From positions 1 through 64,000 of the forward strand of contig NZ_JAPFHA010000001.1 of NCBI RefSeq assembly GCF_026586805.1: a stretch of DNA of 64,000 nucleotides. Reading direction: 5' to 3'. Source of the DNA: Niveibacterium sp. 24ML. Lineage in GTDB: Bacteria > Pseudomonadota > Gammaproteobacteria > Burkholderiales > Rhodocyclaceae. This document shows, piece by piece, positions 9,366 through 19,426 of the stretch. The translations under genes and the position numbers were made by a program. Every line of letters begins with the position of its first letter. The first letter of the stretch is position 1. Under the pieces are notes generated by a model, which saw only the letters and a program-made list of their open reading frames with translations, was not told the DNA's origin and ran no database searches.

Positions 9366-9710
9366 TCAAAGGGCTTTTTGCCCGTAGAGGCGGCGTGCGG
9401 CTTGGCAGCTTCCGCCCTGCCAGTCGCGCTCGCAAACCGTGACCACATGCTGGCACATGCTGTCGCCCTGCTCGCGCAACTGGCGGTAGAGCGACGCGTC
9501 AATCGGCCCCAGGCCCGCAACCAGCACCGTCGTCGCCTCGCCCGGAATCTGCGCGCGCGACGGGCCCTGCATGACACGGCAGGTGGACGCGACCATGTCA
9601 TTCACGCACTGCGATTTCATCGCATCCAGGGCTGACTGCCGCGGGCCGGGGTCGGCGCCGCAGCCGGCCAGCACCAGCAATGCGGCGCACCAGGCGTGGC
9701 TAGTCGCCAT
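9366..9710 (-). CDS. Small Cys-rich lipoprotein of unknown function (114 aa)
   Basis: The start at 9710 gives a clear lipoprotein signal, MATSHAWCAALLVLAGCGAD, with lipobox VLAGC. The mature part has paired cysteines (QCVNDMVASTCRVMQG and MCQHVVTVCERDWQGGSC), suggesting periplasmic disulfides. It overlaps the end of the upstream G8-domain gene by 11 bp, so the two are translationally coupled and likely work together. I do not recognise a named family. Confidence 0.6.
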   Translation of the reverse strand: MATSHAWCAALLVLAGCGADPGPRQSALDAMKSQCVNDMVASTCRVMQGPSRAQIPGEATTVLVAGLGPIDASLYRQLREQGDSMCQHVVTVCERDWQGGSCQAARRLYGQKAL

Positions 9711-12441
9711 GGATGACCACGGAGTAGCCACGGTACAAGTCGTCGTCAGAATTCGGCGTGAGGTTCTCGTACCCGGCCAGCCCGCCCTTGAACTTGAACC
9801 AGATGCGCTGCGTGCTGCGGTCGATCCAGTAGCGGTCGCCCGCGCTCGCCTTGACTTGGGCAAGGCTTGAGGCGGCGGTCAGCTCGCGGCGCTGGGCACT
9901 GCCGGCCTCCGGCGTGTAAGGGTTGGCGCGGTTGTAGACCGAGGCGACCGTGTAGGCGAGCGGAGTGTCACGCCCGCCGTAAGCAACCGCCATGACGAAA
10001 CTGTCGCCCGCGCGATAGGCATTCGAAACCGACATCTCGAACCGCTTGGGCAGGGGTTTGCCCGGGAAGCTCAGCACATACTGCCCGCCCGGGCGCGCCG
10101 CGAAGTGGCGCATGTTGCCAAGCTTGTTCGAAACGCTACCGTCCGCAATGCGCCAGCGATCAATCTCCGCCCCTTGGTCCGACTGCCGGATCACCTCGAT
10201 CGGTGCGCCAAAGCTGAAGCGGTTGGTATCGAAGTCGGTGAGGAAATCACCCACGCCGTAGAACTCGCCACTGCAGGTGACGCCGTTCTGGCCGGCAGGT
10301 TCAACCGGCTGGCAGGTCGCGCCGTGGGTGAGGAACGGGATGTCGAAGACCGTGTAGTTGCCGGCAGGCCCCCAGTAGCCATGCGGATCCCACAGCGCAC
10401 CGGCCAGTGCCCAATGCTCGCGATCCGGCACCGGGTTGCGCAGCTGCGGCGAGAGTTCGCGATAGCCGGGATAGGCGTCGATCAGCATGTTCTGACCGTT
10501 GCGCACGGTGCCCTTGTCGACCGCGGTGATGTAGTAGTCGTCGGTGCGGAATACACCACTGGCCTTGCCCGGCACGAAGGGCATGTTCACGATGACGTTG
10601 CGGGTCATGTTGAAGGTGCTGTGGTAGCTGGCGAAGGCGACCGGGGTGTCCTCCGGGTTCGGATACGGATGGCGGTTGTTCAGGCTGGTGCCGACCACGA
10701 GGTTGCGGGTAATCCAGCCGTCGTCACCGGCGCCGGCAAAGTAGGTGCCAACGTTGTCGGCGGTGACCCACTCGGTGTAGTCCGGCGCCGATACGCGATT
10801 GCGATAAGCCCCTTCGAGGTTCTTCCACGACGCGACACGCTTGAGTTCGAAGCGGATGCGATTCTCGGCGTAGCGATCGTCGCCCTCATCGCTGGTTGGA
10901 ACATATTTGTTGAGCGCCACGTCACCGGCATCGTTGATCGGCACCCATTCGAGCATCACACCAGGGCGCTGATTACTGTGCGCGGTGTTGTACTCGAACA
11001 CGCCGTGCCGGACGCGATCCGGCATCATCTTCACATGCTTGGACAGACCCACCGGCCGATGCGGGAAGCTGAGCCAGAAACCGTTGCCCTCGGCATCGGC
11101 CGCCCAGTTGTGGCGCACCACGTTGTCCGGATTGGTCAGCCAGAAACCCGATGAGCCGCCCTGGAACACCGGCCCCTCGTGGGTCTGCAAGCGCTGCTCT
11201 GGCGCGGGGTTGCGCACCTTGAGCGCGAGGTTGCGCTCGAACAGGTTGCGCCGCTCGACCGCGTCTTCAAGGAAGAAGGCGTGGCCGGTGATGTCATGGC
11301 AGATGTTGTTCTTGACCTCGATGCCATTGGTGCCGTGGATCACCACGCAGCGGTTGCGGCTGTCCCACACGCTGCTGTTGCGGATGTAGTTGTCGCGGAG
11401 GTCCGCCTTCACGTTGCCGGCCTCGTCATAGCTGAGCATGTGCCAGTGCACCGGATAGCGCCCCATGCTGCCAGCCTGCCCGGCGCGGCGGATCTCCACG
11501 CCGTCCAGCCTCAGGTGCGAGCGGCTGTCGAGCACCATGATGTGAGCCCCCAAACCCTGCGTGCGCCAGGCCGCATCGTCGGCCCCCTGCACGACAATCG
11601 AGCGGCTCAGGTTGGCCACCACCGCGCGCTGATCCAGCTCGGTCGGGAAGGGCGTGGCGGGTGGCACGAAGTCCGGATCGGGGCTCAGGCTCATGCCCTT
11701 GCGGGTCACGTACTGCAGCCGCCCCCAGTGGAACTGCGCGAGCGCCGAACCGAGTTGCAGCCGATTGCCGGCGCTGTTGTCGGCAAGCGTCAGGCGCTCG
11801 GTGCTGGCAAGTCCGTAGTAGTCGGTCGGGGCGATGCTGATCGTATCGCCAGCCCGCCAGCTCACCGCTTCCTTAAGCACCAGCGCGCGACTGCCCGCCT
11901 CGGCGTGTTCATTGATCTGGGTCCAGGCCACCGCGGGCGCCTCACCCACCATTTCCACCGTACCGCCGTTGAGGATCAAGCCGCGGCTGCTGACGCCCAG
12001 CACGCTCGCGCCCGGCGCGCCGGTCAGCGTGATCTCGGCCCGATGCTGGAAGGGTTGCGCTGCCGAGCCGATCGACAAGCGCCCCGCCACAGTGATGTAG
12101 GCCGCAGTGAGGCGGGTATCGCGCGCGACCGCTTCCAGACTGCCGTCGATGACCAGTCCGCCCAGTTCGGGCGGGTCGACATCGAGTGCAACGCGCATGC
12201 CAGCCGGAATCACCACCACTTCACCGGCCTGCGGCAGACGGACGCCGCCCCAGGTCTTCAGATCAGACCAGCGGAGCAAGTCACCGCCCGGCTCCGAGAC
12301 GGGCGGCGCAGGCGTCGGCGCGGGAGCGCTTGGCCCGGTGTCACCGCCACCACCACCGCCACAGGCAGCCAGTGTGAGCAGCAGCGCGATTGAGGCCGCA
12401 TGGGCACGGAAAGCGGGAAGCAGGGCGCGAGGCGGCATCAC
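9700..12441 (-). CDS. G8-domain, right-handed beta-helix lipoprotein (913 aa)
   Basis: A lipoprotein signal ends at Cys27 (LTLAAC followed by a poly-glycine run), then a Pro/Ala/Thr-rich linker. Residues about 55-200 form a G8 domain (WSDLKTWGGVRLPQAGEVVV; VDPPELGGLVIDGSL), the module found in CEMIP/TMEM2-type hyaluronan-binding proteins. Residues about 280-600 look like a parallel beta-helix (LDGVEIRRAGQAG, then GRYPVHWHML, a signature shared with CEMIP-like proteins, and NNICHDITGHAFFLED). The C-terminal 250 residues are beta-rich. By analogy it may bind or cleave an extracellular polysaccharide, but the substrate is unknown. It should be anchored to the outer membrane. The following small lipoprotein overlaps it by 11 bp. 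Confidence 0.8.
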   Translation of the reverse strand: MMPPRALLPAFRAHAASIALLLTLAACGGGGGGDTGPSAPAPTPAPPVSEPGGDLLRWSDLKTWGGVRLPQAGEVVVIPAGMRVALDVDPPELGGLVIDGSLEAVARDTRLTAAYITVAGRLSIGSAAQPFQHRAEITLTGAPGASVLGVSSRGLILNGGTVEMVGEAPAVAWTQINEHAEAGSRALVLKEAVSWRAGDTISIAPTDYYGLASTERLTLADNSAGNRLQLGSALAQFHWGRLQYVTRKGMSLSPDPDFVPPATPFPTELDQRAVVANLSRSIVVQGADDAAWRTQGLGAHIMVLDSRSHLRLDGVEIRRAGQAGSMGRYPVHWHMLSYDEAGNVKADLRDNYIRNSSVWDSRNRCVVIHGTNGIEVKNNICHDITGHAFFLEDAVERRNLFERNLALKVRNPAPEQRLQTHEGPVFQGGSSGFWLTNPDNVVRHNWAADAEGNGFWLSFPHRPVGLSKHVKMMPDRVRHGVFEYNTAHSNQRPGVMLEWVPINDAGDVALNKYVPTSDEGDDRYAENRIRFELKRVASWKNLEGAYRNRVSAPDYTEWVTADNVGTYFAGAGDDGWITRNLVVGTSLNNRHPYPNPEDTPVAFASYHSTFNMTRNVIVNMPFVPGKASGVFRTDDYYITAVDKGTVRNGQNMLIDAYPGYRELSPQLRNPVPDREHWALAGALWDPHGYWGPAGNYTVFDIPFLTHGATCQPVEPAGQNGVTCSGEFYGVGDFLTDFDTNRFSFGAPIEVIRQSDQGAEIDRWRIADGSVSNKLGNMRHFAARPGGQYVLSFPGKPLPKRFEMSVSNAYRAGDSFVMAVAYGGRDTPLAYTVASVYNRANPYTPEAGSAQRRELTAASSLAQVKASAGDRYWIDRSTQRIWFKFKGGLAGYENLTPNSDDDLYRGYSVVIHGD

Positions 12442-12792
12442 AATGTCATTCTCTGGAACGGGGATAGGGCCGGATTCTAGCCACGCTGCAGCCGGGCGGC
12501 AGACCGCCTGTCACCCGGCCGGAAACCGGCCGTCGGATGCCATTGCCATGCGGCTCGCGAGCACATCGCGCCCCTGCCACGGCAGCGACACACCAGCGAT
12601 GCCAAGCCAGACCAGCCCCCTGCCGAGACAGAGAAATCAGCCGGGCACGGCAGGCACGCATCCCTCGCGGCACGAGACCAGGAACCAAACGCCGCAGCCA
12701 CCGGTCTCACCGGCACGGTTGAGCGCCTCGCGCCGGGCAGGTTCGCGCCGCGCCCGGACGCCCGAATCTTTGACCCGGCCCACCGAGACGAG
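12442..12792. other. Divergent intergenic region (351 bp), no gene seen
   Basis: This lies between the G8-lipoprotein and the SOUL-type gene, which are divergent, so both promoters should be here. It contains a short GC palindrome (GGCCGG-AAA-CCGGCC, around 12513-12527) but no convincing sigma-70 hexamers or known RNA. I saw no coding potential. Confidence 0.4.
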
Positions 12793-13449
12793 ATGAGCAA
12801 CACGCGCACGCTGACTCGCATGAAACACCTTGTCGCCGCCGCGGCGAGCATTGCACTGCTGCTGACACCCCCCATGGCCCGCGCAATCGAAGAACCGGCA
12901 TTTACCGTGGTACGCGCACTCGATGGCTTCGAGATACGCGAGTACGCCCCTTATCTGGTGGCCGAAGCGCTTGTGCCTGGGCCCAGCGAAGAGGCCGGCA
13001 ATCAGGGCTTCCGCATCCTCGCCAGCTACATCTTCGGCAAGAACCAGGGCGAGCGCCGCATCACGATGACGGCACCGGTCACGCAGACCCCCGCCCCCGC
13101 GAAGATAGCGATGACCGCGCCGGTCGCGCAGAGCGCCACCGATGCAGGCTACATCGTGCAATTTGCGATGCCCGCCGAATACACGCTCGACACCCTTCCC
13201 TTGCCGCTGGATCCGCAGATCAAGCTCAGGGAAGTGAGTGGCGGTCAGTTCGCGGTGATCCGCTACTCGGGCACCTGGTCGGCGCGCAACTATCAGGAGC
13301 ATCTTGCAAAGCTCGAACGCGGCATCGCCGACGCCGGGCTCAAGACCACCGGGGCGCCGATCTACTCACGCTACGACGCCCCCTTCGTGCCCTGGTTCAT
13401 GCGGCGCAACGAGATCTGGTTGAAGCTGAACTCGGGAAGCTCTGAGTAA
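12793..13449 (+). CDS. SOUL-family haem-binding-type exported protein (218 aa)
   Basis: The SOUL/HBP fold is recognised from FTVVRALDGFEIREYAPYLV, then GNQGFRILASYIFGKNQG, the RITMTAPVTQ signature and IAMTAPVAQS. A signal peptide (hydrophobic stretch AAASIALLLTPPMARA, cleavage after ARA) places it in the periplasm. Translation may begin at 12793 or at the in-frame ATG at 12820; the latter gives a more compact signal peptide. Bacterial SOUL proteins bind haem or other tetrapyrroles, but physiological roles are largely unproven. Its last codons and stop lie inside a degenerate copy of the dispersed repeat that fills the downstream gap, so the native C-terminus may have been altered by the insertion. 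Confidence 0.85.
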   Translation: MSNTRTLTRMKHLVAAAASIALLLTPPMARAIEEPAFTVVRALDGFEIREYAPYLVAEALVPGPSEEAGNQGFRILASYIFGKNQGERRITMTAPVTQTPAPAKIAMTAPVAQSATDAGYIVQFAMPAEYTLDTLPLPLDPQIKLREVSGGQFAVIRYSGTWSARNYQEHLAKLERGIADAGLKTTGAPIYSRYDAPFVPWFMRRNEIWLKLNSGSSE

Positions 13450-13513
13450 GTGAGCGAGGCGGATGCAGCAACCAGGGCATATCTGGTCGATCAGCGCGGG
13501 AGTGAGCACGCCC
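13435..13513 (+). repeat. Degenerate left-hand partial copy of the 149-bp repeat
   Basis: This stretch matches the left part of the full copy that follows, from the inverted terminal sequence (GGGAAGCTCTGAGTAAGTG here, versus GGAAGGTCTGAATAAGTG) through GCGCGGGAGTGAGCACGCC, with many substitutions and internal loss. It begins within the SOUL gene and supplies that gene's TAA stop. Confidence 0.7.
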
Positions 13514-13662
13514 TAAGGAAGGTCTGAATAAGTGAGCGAGAGGGATGCAGCGCAAGGCGCGGCGCGCGCAGCGACCAAGACATATCAAAGGGATAGGCGC
13601 GGGAGCGAGCACGCCGCAACGCAGCGATGCGCCATCGCAGCCAATTATTCAGGCCTTCCCTA
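13514..13662 (+). repeat. Full copy A of a 149-bp dispersed repeat with terminal inverted repeats
   Basis: The ends are TAAGGAAGGTCTGAATAAGTG on the left and the inverted equivalent on the right, reading TAGGGAAGGCCTGAATAATTG on the minus strand. The interior is non-coding and GC-rich. A second copy in opposite orientation lies at 33393-33541 and differs at about 7 positions. The size, terminal inverted repeats and lack of coding suggest a MITE-like or REP-derived element mobilised in trans; no transposase is in the window. Confidence 0.85.
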
Positions 13663-13707
13663 ACGCAGCGATGGGCCGTCGCAGCCACCTATTCAGCTCT
13701 TCCCTAA
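13663..13707 (+). repeat. Right-end partial copy of the 149-bp repeat
   Basis: This 45-bp stretch repeats the last 45 bp of copy A (13618-13662) with a few changes, forming a tandem duplication of the right end. The terminal CTA at 13704-13706 is, on the minus strand, the TAG stop of the deaminase gene. Confidence 0.75.
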
Positions 13708-14207
13708 CGCACCGCCCAGAAGGCCTGCTGCATCGCGATCGTTTCCGCCGCGATCTCGGGAATCGGGCCGATCAGGATCACCGGCTTCTGCGAGTGCGCG
13801 AACACGTATTCGGATGAAACGCTCAGGGTCGGGTTTTCCGAATGGTTGCCGGTGGCGCGCAGCAGTGCAGTCTCCGTCATGCCGAACACCACGCGCCCGA
13901 TATTTGCCCAGTACGCGGTGCCAGCGCACATGCAGCACGGTTCAACTGCGGTGTAGAGCGTGCAGCCCCACAGGTATTCGGCGCTGAAGTTCGTGGCGGC
14001 GATGCGCGCAAGCGTCGACTCCGCGTGGTTCACCGTGTCGATGTTGCATTGCTCCAGCAGCACGGTTTCCTGATCGGGCCCGACCAGGATCGCGCCGAAG
14101 GGGTGATGGCCGAGGCTCACCGCGCGCTCTGCCACCGCGTTGGAACGGCGCAGATGGCGCAGGATCTGCTCGTGGGTGGGGTCGAGGCCCTGGGCGGGGT
14201 AGCGCAT
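13704..14207 (-). CDS. CDA-superfamily nucleobase/nucleoside deaminase (167 aa)
   Basis: A zinc-dependent cytidine-deaminase-fold enzyme. The catalytic HAE is at 61-63 (NHAEST) and the zinc PCxxC motif is PCCMC at 90-94; HPFGAILV near 35-42 is the substrate-side strand. Related single-domain enzymes deaminate guanine, cytosine, adenine or tRNA adenosine. The surroundings (BMP binding protein, xdhABC, guaD) make a purine base such as guanine or an oxidised or aminated purine the likely substrate, but GuaD and 8-oxoguanine deaminase are also encoded here, so this would be a third, distinct activity. It lies downstream of the BMP binding-protein gene on the same strand, separated by a hairpin. 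Its stop codon is part of the dispersed repeat. Confidence 0.75.
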   Translation of the reverse strand: MRYPAQGLDPTHEQILRHLRRSNAVAERAVSLGHHPFGAILVGPDQETVLLEQCNIDTVNHAESTLARIAATNFSAEYLWGCTLYTAVEPCCMCAGTAYWANIGRVVFGMTETALLRATGNHSENPTLSVSSEYVFAHSQKPVILIGPIPEIAAETIAMQQAFWAVR

Positions 14208-14254
14208 GCATGCACCTCTCGTCAGTTCAAGGATTCAGGATGGATGAAGCAGAA

Positions 14255-14275
14255 ACGCCCGGCAGCGCCGGGCGT
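14255..14275 (-). terminator. Hairpin between binding-protein gene and deaminase gene
   Basis: Perfect 9-bp stem ACGCCCGGC/GCCGGGCGT with a 3-nt loop, followed on the minus strand by TTCTGCTT, a weak U-tract. It probably attenuates rather than ends transcription. That would leave the abundant binding protein's mRNA as the major product, with deaminase made by readthrough. Confidence 0.55.
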
Positions 14276-14307
14276 CTCCAGTTCGGGATCTGACTGCTAC
14301 ACCCCGC

Positions 14308-15381
14308 TTACTTCGGCACCGTGCCTTCCACACCTTCGACATAGAAGTTCATCTTCGCCAGATCGCTGTCGGGCATCGATTTGCCGGCGGCGAGGAATTC
14401 CTTGCCGGCCTGGTCCTTCAGCGGTCCGGTAAAGGGGTGCAGCGTGCCGGCCTTGATGCCGTCGCGGCGCTCTTCGGCCAGCTTCTTCACATCGGCCGGC
14501 ACCGCCGGGCCAAAGGCTTCGATGTTCACCGCGCCCTGCTTCACGCCGTACCAGATCGGGGTCGGCTTCCAGGTACCAGCCAGCACCTTCTCAACCGTCT
14601 CGTTGTAGATGATGCCCCAGTGCAGCACCGATGCCGCCAGGTGCGCCTTGTCGCCGAACTTGCTCATGTCCGAATCCCAGCCGAAGGCATACACGCCCTT
14701 CTCTTTCGCGGCTTGCACGATGGCCGGCGAATCGGTGTTCTGCATCAGCACATCCGCGCCCTGCGCGATCAGGGTCAGTGCGGCTTCACGCTCCTTGCCC
14801 GGATCGAACCAGGTGTTCACCCACACCACGCGGGTGCTGACCTTCGGGTTCACGCTGCGCGCGCCGATCGTGTAGGCGTTGATGTTGCGGATCACTTCCG
14901 GGATCGGGAAGGAACCGACCACACCGAGCTTGCCGTTCTTCGTCATCTTGCCGGCCACCACACCCAGCATGTAAGCGCCTTCATAGGTGCGCACATCGTA
15001 GGTACCCAGGTTCTTCCCGGTCTTGTAACCGGTGGCGTGCATGAAGATGGTCTTCGGGAAGGCCTTGGAGACCTTCTCCATCTGGTTCATGTAACCAAAC
15101 GAGGTGGCGAAGATCAGCTTGTTGCCCTTGGTCGCCAGATCGCGGATCACGCGCTCGGCATCGGCCGTTTCGGGCACGTTCTCGATGCCCTGGGTCTTCA
15201 CCTTGTCGCCGAACTTGGCATCGACTTCCTTGCGGCCGACATCGTGCGAATAAGTCCAGCCGTGGTCGCCGGTCGGGCCGATGTAGACGAAGCCGGCTTT
15301 GAGCGGATCAGCCGCCTGCGCGGCACTGCTGATACCCAGGGCCAGCGCGAGGCCGGCCGCAAGACACTTGAATCGGGACAT
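14308..15381 (-). CDS. BMP-family ABC transporter substrate-binding protein, purine/nucleoside type (357 aa)
   Basis: Periplasmic binding protein of the BMP/Med (PnrA-like) family: LKAGFVYIGPTGDHGWTYSHD at the mature N-terminus, KLIFATSFGYMNQ, KNGKLGVVGSFPIPEVIRNINA and GVYAFGWDSDMS are typical. Signal peptide 1-23 (ALGISSAAQA, cleavage before ADP). These proteins bind purine nucleosides or bases and deliver them to two-permease ABC systems. It is divergent from xdhA, and the matching ATPase and permeases are at the end of the xdh operon (20442-24005), so the full importer is split across the divergent promoter. Confidence 0.9.
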   Translation of the reverse strand: MSRFKCLAAGLALALGISSAAQAADPLKAGFVYIGPTGDHGWTYSHDVGRKEVDAKFGDKVKTQGIENVPETADAERVIRDLATKGNKLIFATSFGYMNQMEKVSKAFPKTIFMHATGYKTGKNLGTYDVRTYEGAYMLGVVAGKMTKNGKLGVVGSFPIPEVIRNINAYTIGARSVNPKVSTRVVWVNTWFDPGKEREAALTLIAQGADVLMQNTDSPAIVQAAKEKGVYAFGWDSDMSKFGDKAHLAASVLHWGIIYNETVEKVLAGTWKPTPIWYGVKQGAVNIEAFGPAVPADVKKLAEERRDGIKAGTLHPFTGPLKDQAGKEFLAAGKSMPDSDLAKMNFYVEGVEGTVPK

Positions 15382-15478
15382 TGAACGCTCTCCTGTTGGA
15401 TGGGGGCCGCGCGCCGGACGACCGGACTGCGGACTGGATTGGACTGTAGCGACTCCGCTGCGTACAACCTATCCCGCA

Positions 15479-15550
15479 GCGCTTATGAAGCTTATTCGTC
15501 CAGCGCAGGTCGCCCGCCCGGGCCGGAGCCACGCGCACCTTCATAAGCGC
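15479..15550. promoter_or_regulatory. Perfect 12-bp inverted repeat in the xdhA / binding-protein divergent promoter
   Basis: GCGCTTATGAAG at 15479-15490 is repeated in inverted orientation at 15539-15550, with arm centres 60 bp apart. The core CGCTTATNA also occurs twice upstream of the Tsx-like gene (29744-29752 and 29767-29775). The arrangement suits two bound dimers of one regulator on the divergent promoter. The regulator is not identified. Confidence 0.5.
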
Positions 15551-15551
15551 A

Positions 15552-15572
15552 GGCGGATAACCCCTATCCGCC
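15552..15572. promoter_or_regulatory. 21-bp palindrome upstream of xdhA (GGYGGAT-N7-ATCCRCC)
   Basis: The sequence is GGCGGATA-N5-TATCCGCC, a perfect palindrome with 8-bp arms. A palindrome with the same outer arms and spacing lies between uraD and uraH at 42432-42452, so this is a candidate operator for a shared purine regulator. Confidence 0.55.
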
Positions 15573-15653
15573 CTGGCGGGATTCGCATCGCCGACACAAC
15601 TGATAAGTTCGAACCACCCTAGCGCAAAGGCGTTTGCGCCACCGAGAACACCC

Positions 15654-17113
<1,460 letters not shown>

Positions 17114-17117
<4 letters not shown>

Positions 17118-19426
17118 AGGCCCCGCACACCGTCATCGGCGCATCGCTGCCGCACGAAAGCGCCCGCCTGCATGTCAGCGGCCGCGCGCACTACACCGAC
17201 GATCTGCCGCTGCCTGCCGGCGCGCTGCATGCCGCCTTCGGCAGTGCGCCGCTGGCCCACGGCCGCATCACCGCGATGGACCTGGCCGCCGTGCGCGCCG
17301 CGCCCGGCGTGCTCAAGGTGCTCACCGCCGCCGATATTCCCGGCGAAAACAATTGCGGCCCGGTACTGCACGACGACCCGATCCTCGCCGATGGTCTGGT
17401 GCAGTACTGGGGCCAGCCGGCTTTCCTCGTCGTCGCCACCAGCCATGACGCCGCGCGCCGCGCCGCACGCCTCGCGAAGTTCGAGTTCGAAACCCTGCCC
17501 GCATTGCTCACCGCCGAAGCCGCGATGGCGGCCGAATCCTGGGTGCTGCCGCCGGTGCAGGTGAATCGCGGCGATGCCGTCAGCGCGCTGGCATCAGCCC
17601 GCCACCGGCTGCAGGGCGCGGTAGACCTGGGTGGGCAGGAGCACTTCTACCTCGAAGGCCAGATCGCGATCGCCACGCTGCGCGACGACGACACGATCCA
17701 CCTGAACGTCTCCACCCAGCACCCGACCGAGATGCAGCACATGGTCGCCCATGCGCTGGGCTGGCGTGCGCACCAGGTCAGTGTGGAATGCCGGCGCATG
17801 GGCGGCGGCTTCGGCGGCAAGGAATCGCAGTCCTCGCAGATCAGTTGCGCCGCCGCGCTCGCGGCCTGGCACACCAAGCGGCCGGTGAAACTGCGCCTCG
17901 ATCGCGACGACGACATGACGATCACCGGCAAGCGCCACGACTTCCACATCGAGTGGGACGTCGGCTTCGATGCCGAAGGCCAGATCCTTGGCCTTGCGCT
18001 CACGCTCGCCTCGCGCTGCGGCTTCTCGGCGGACCTCTCCGGCCCGATCAACGACCGCACGATCTTCCACGCCGACAACTGCTACTACCTCGACGCGGTC
18101 GCGATCCGCAGCCTGCGCTGCAAGACGAACACCGTATCGAACACCGCCTTCCGCGGCTTCGGTGGCCCGCAGGGCATGTTCGCGATCGAAACCATTATCG
18201 ACGACATCGCGCGCCACCTCGGCCGCGATCCGCTCGACGTTCGTCGCATCAACTTCTACGGCGACAGCGCCGGCGAGCAGCGCAACCTCACCCACTACGG
18301 CATGAAGGTGGAGGACAACATCGCCCCCGCGCTGGTCGAGCAACTGGCGCGCGACTGCGACTACGCCGCACGGCGCCTGGCGATTGCGCGCTTCAACGCG
18401 GGCAGCCCGGTGATCAAGCGCGGGCTGGCGCTCACGCCGGTGAAGTTCGGCATCTCCTTCACCGCGACGATGTACAACCAGGCCGGCGCGCAGGTGGCGG
18501 TGTATTCGGACGGCACCGTGCTGCTCACCCACGGCGGCACCGAGATGGGCCAGGGCCTCTACACCAAGATTCGCCAGATCGTCGCGCATGAGTTCGGATT
18601 GCCGGTTGAGGATGTGCGCCTCTCGCCCACCGATACCAGCCGGGTGCCGAACACCTCGGCCACCGCCGCATCCAGCGGTACCGATCTGAACGGCAAGGCC
18701 GCGCAGGCGGCGGCGCAGGCGATCCGTGCGCGGCTGGCGGCCTTCATCGCGGCACGCAACGCGGTCGCCGCGACCGAGGTGGTGTTCGCCGGCGGGCGGG
18801 TCGTCGCCGGCACCGAAGACATCGCCTTCGCCGCGCTTGCCGCGCAGGCCTACCGCGCCCGCATCCAGTTGTGGGACGCCGGCTTCTACAGCACGCCCAA
18901 GATCCACTACGACCCGCAGACGATGATGGGTCGGCCCTTCTACTACTTTGCCTACGGTGCCGCCTGCGCCGAAGTGGCGCTCGACACGCTGACCGGCGAG
19001 AGCCGCGTGCTGCGCGCCGACATCCTGCACGACGTGGGCCGCAGCCTGAATCCCGCGATCGACATCGGCCAGATCGAAGGCGGCTTCATCCAGGGCATGG
19101 GCTGGCTCACCAGCGAAGAGCTGTGGTGGAAGCCCGATGGCCGGCTGATGACGCATGCGCCTTCCACCTACAAGATCCCTGCCGTGTCCGACTGCCCGCC
19201 GGTGTTCAACGTGAAGCTGTTCGAAGGTGAAAACGTGGAAGACGCGATCCACAAGTCCAAGGCGGTTGGCGAGCCGCCGCTCATGTTGGGCCTGTCGGTG
19301 TTCTTCGCGCTGCGCGATGCCTGCGCCGCAGCCACCGGTGGCCCGGTTGCACTGTCAGCCCCCGCCACGCCGGAAGCATTGCTGCGTGCGATCGGAGGCC
19401 TTGAAACACCGGCGGAGGCGGCATGA
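17114..19426 (+). CDS. xdhB: Xanthine dehydrogenase molybdopterin-binding large subunit
   Basis: 770 residues from the ATG at 17114, which overlaps the xdhA stop. It holds the molybdenum cofactor and the purine-binding site. Visible signatures are GGGFGGKESQ (about 230), FRGFGGPQGMF (about 350), GGTEMGQGLYTKI (about 475) and GRSLNPAIDIGQIEGGFIQG near the C-terminus, including the glutamate region needed for base-assisted catalysis. Length is normal for bacterial XdhB. The first 22 codons of the longer open frame overlap xdhA out of frame and are not used. Confidence 0.96.

Noticed and set aside
13514-13662. Insertion sequence or small transposase gene in the repeat
   Set aside because: The element is only 149 bp, has no coding potential, and no transposase fragment is visible, so it is called a non-autonomous repeat.
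17594-19252. Long minus-strand open frame opposite xdhB
   Set aside because: Antisense shadow of a highly conserved gene with strong third-position GC bias; no start signals or recognisable domains.
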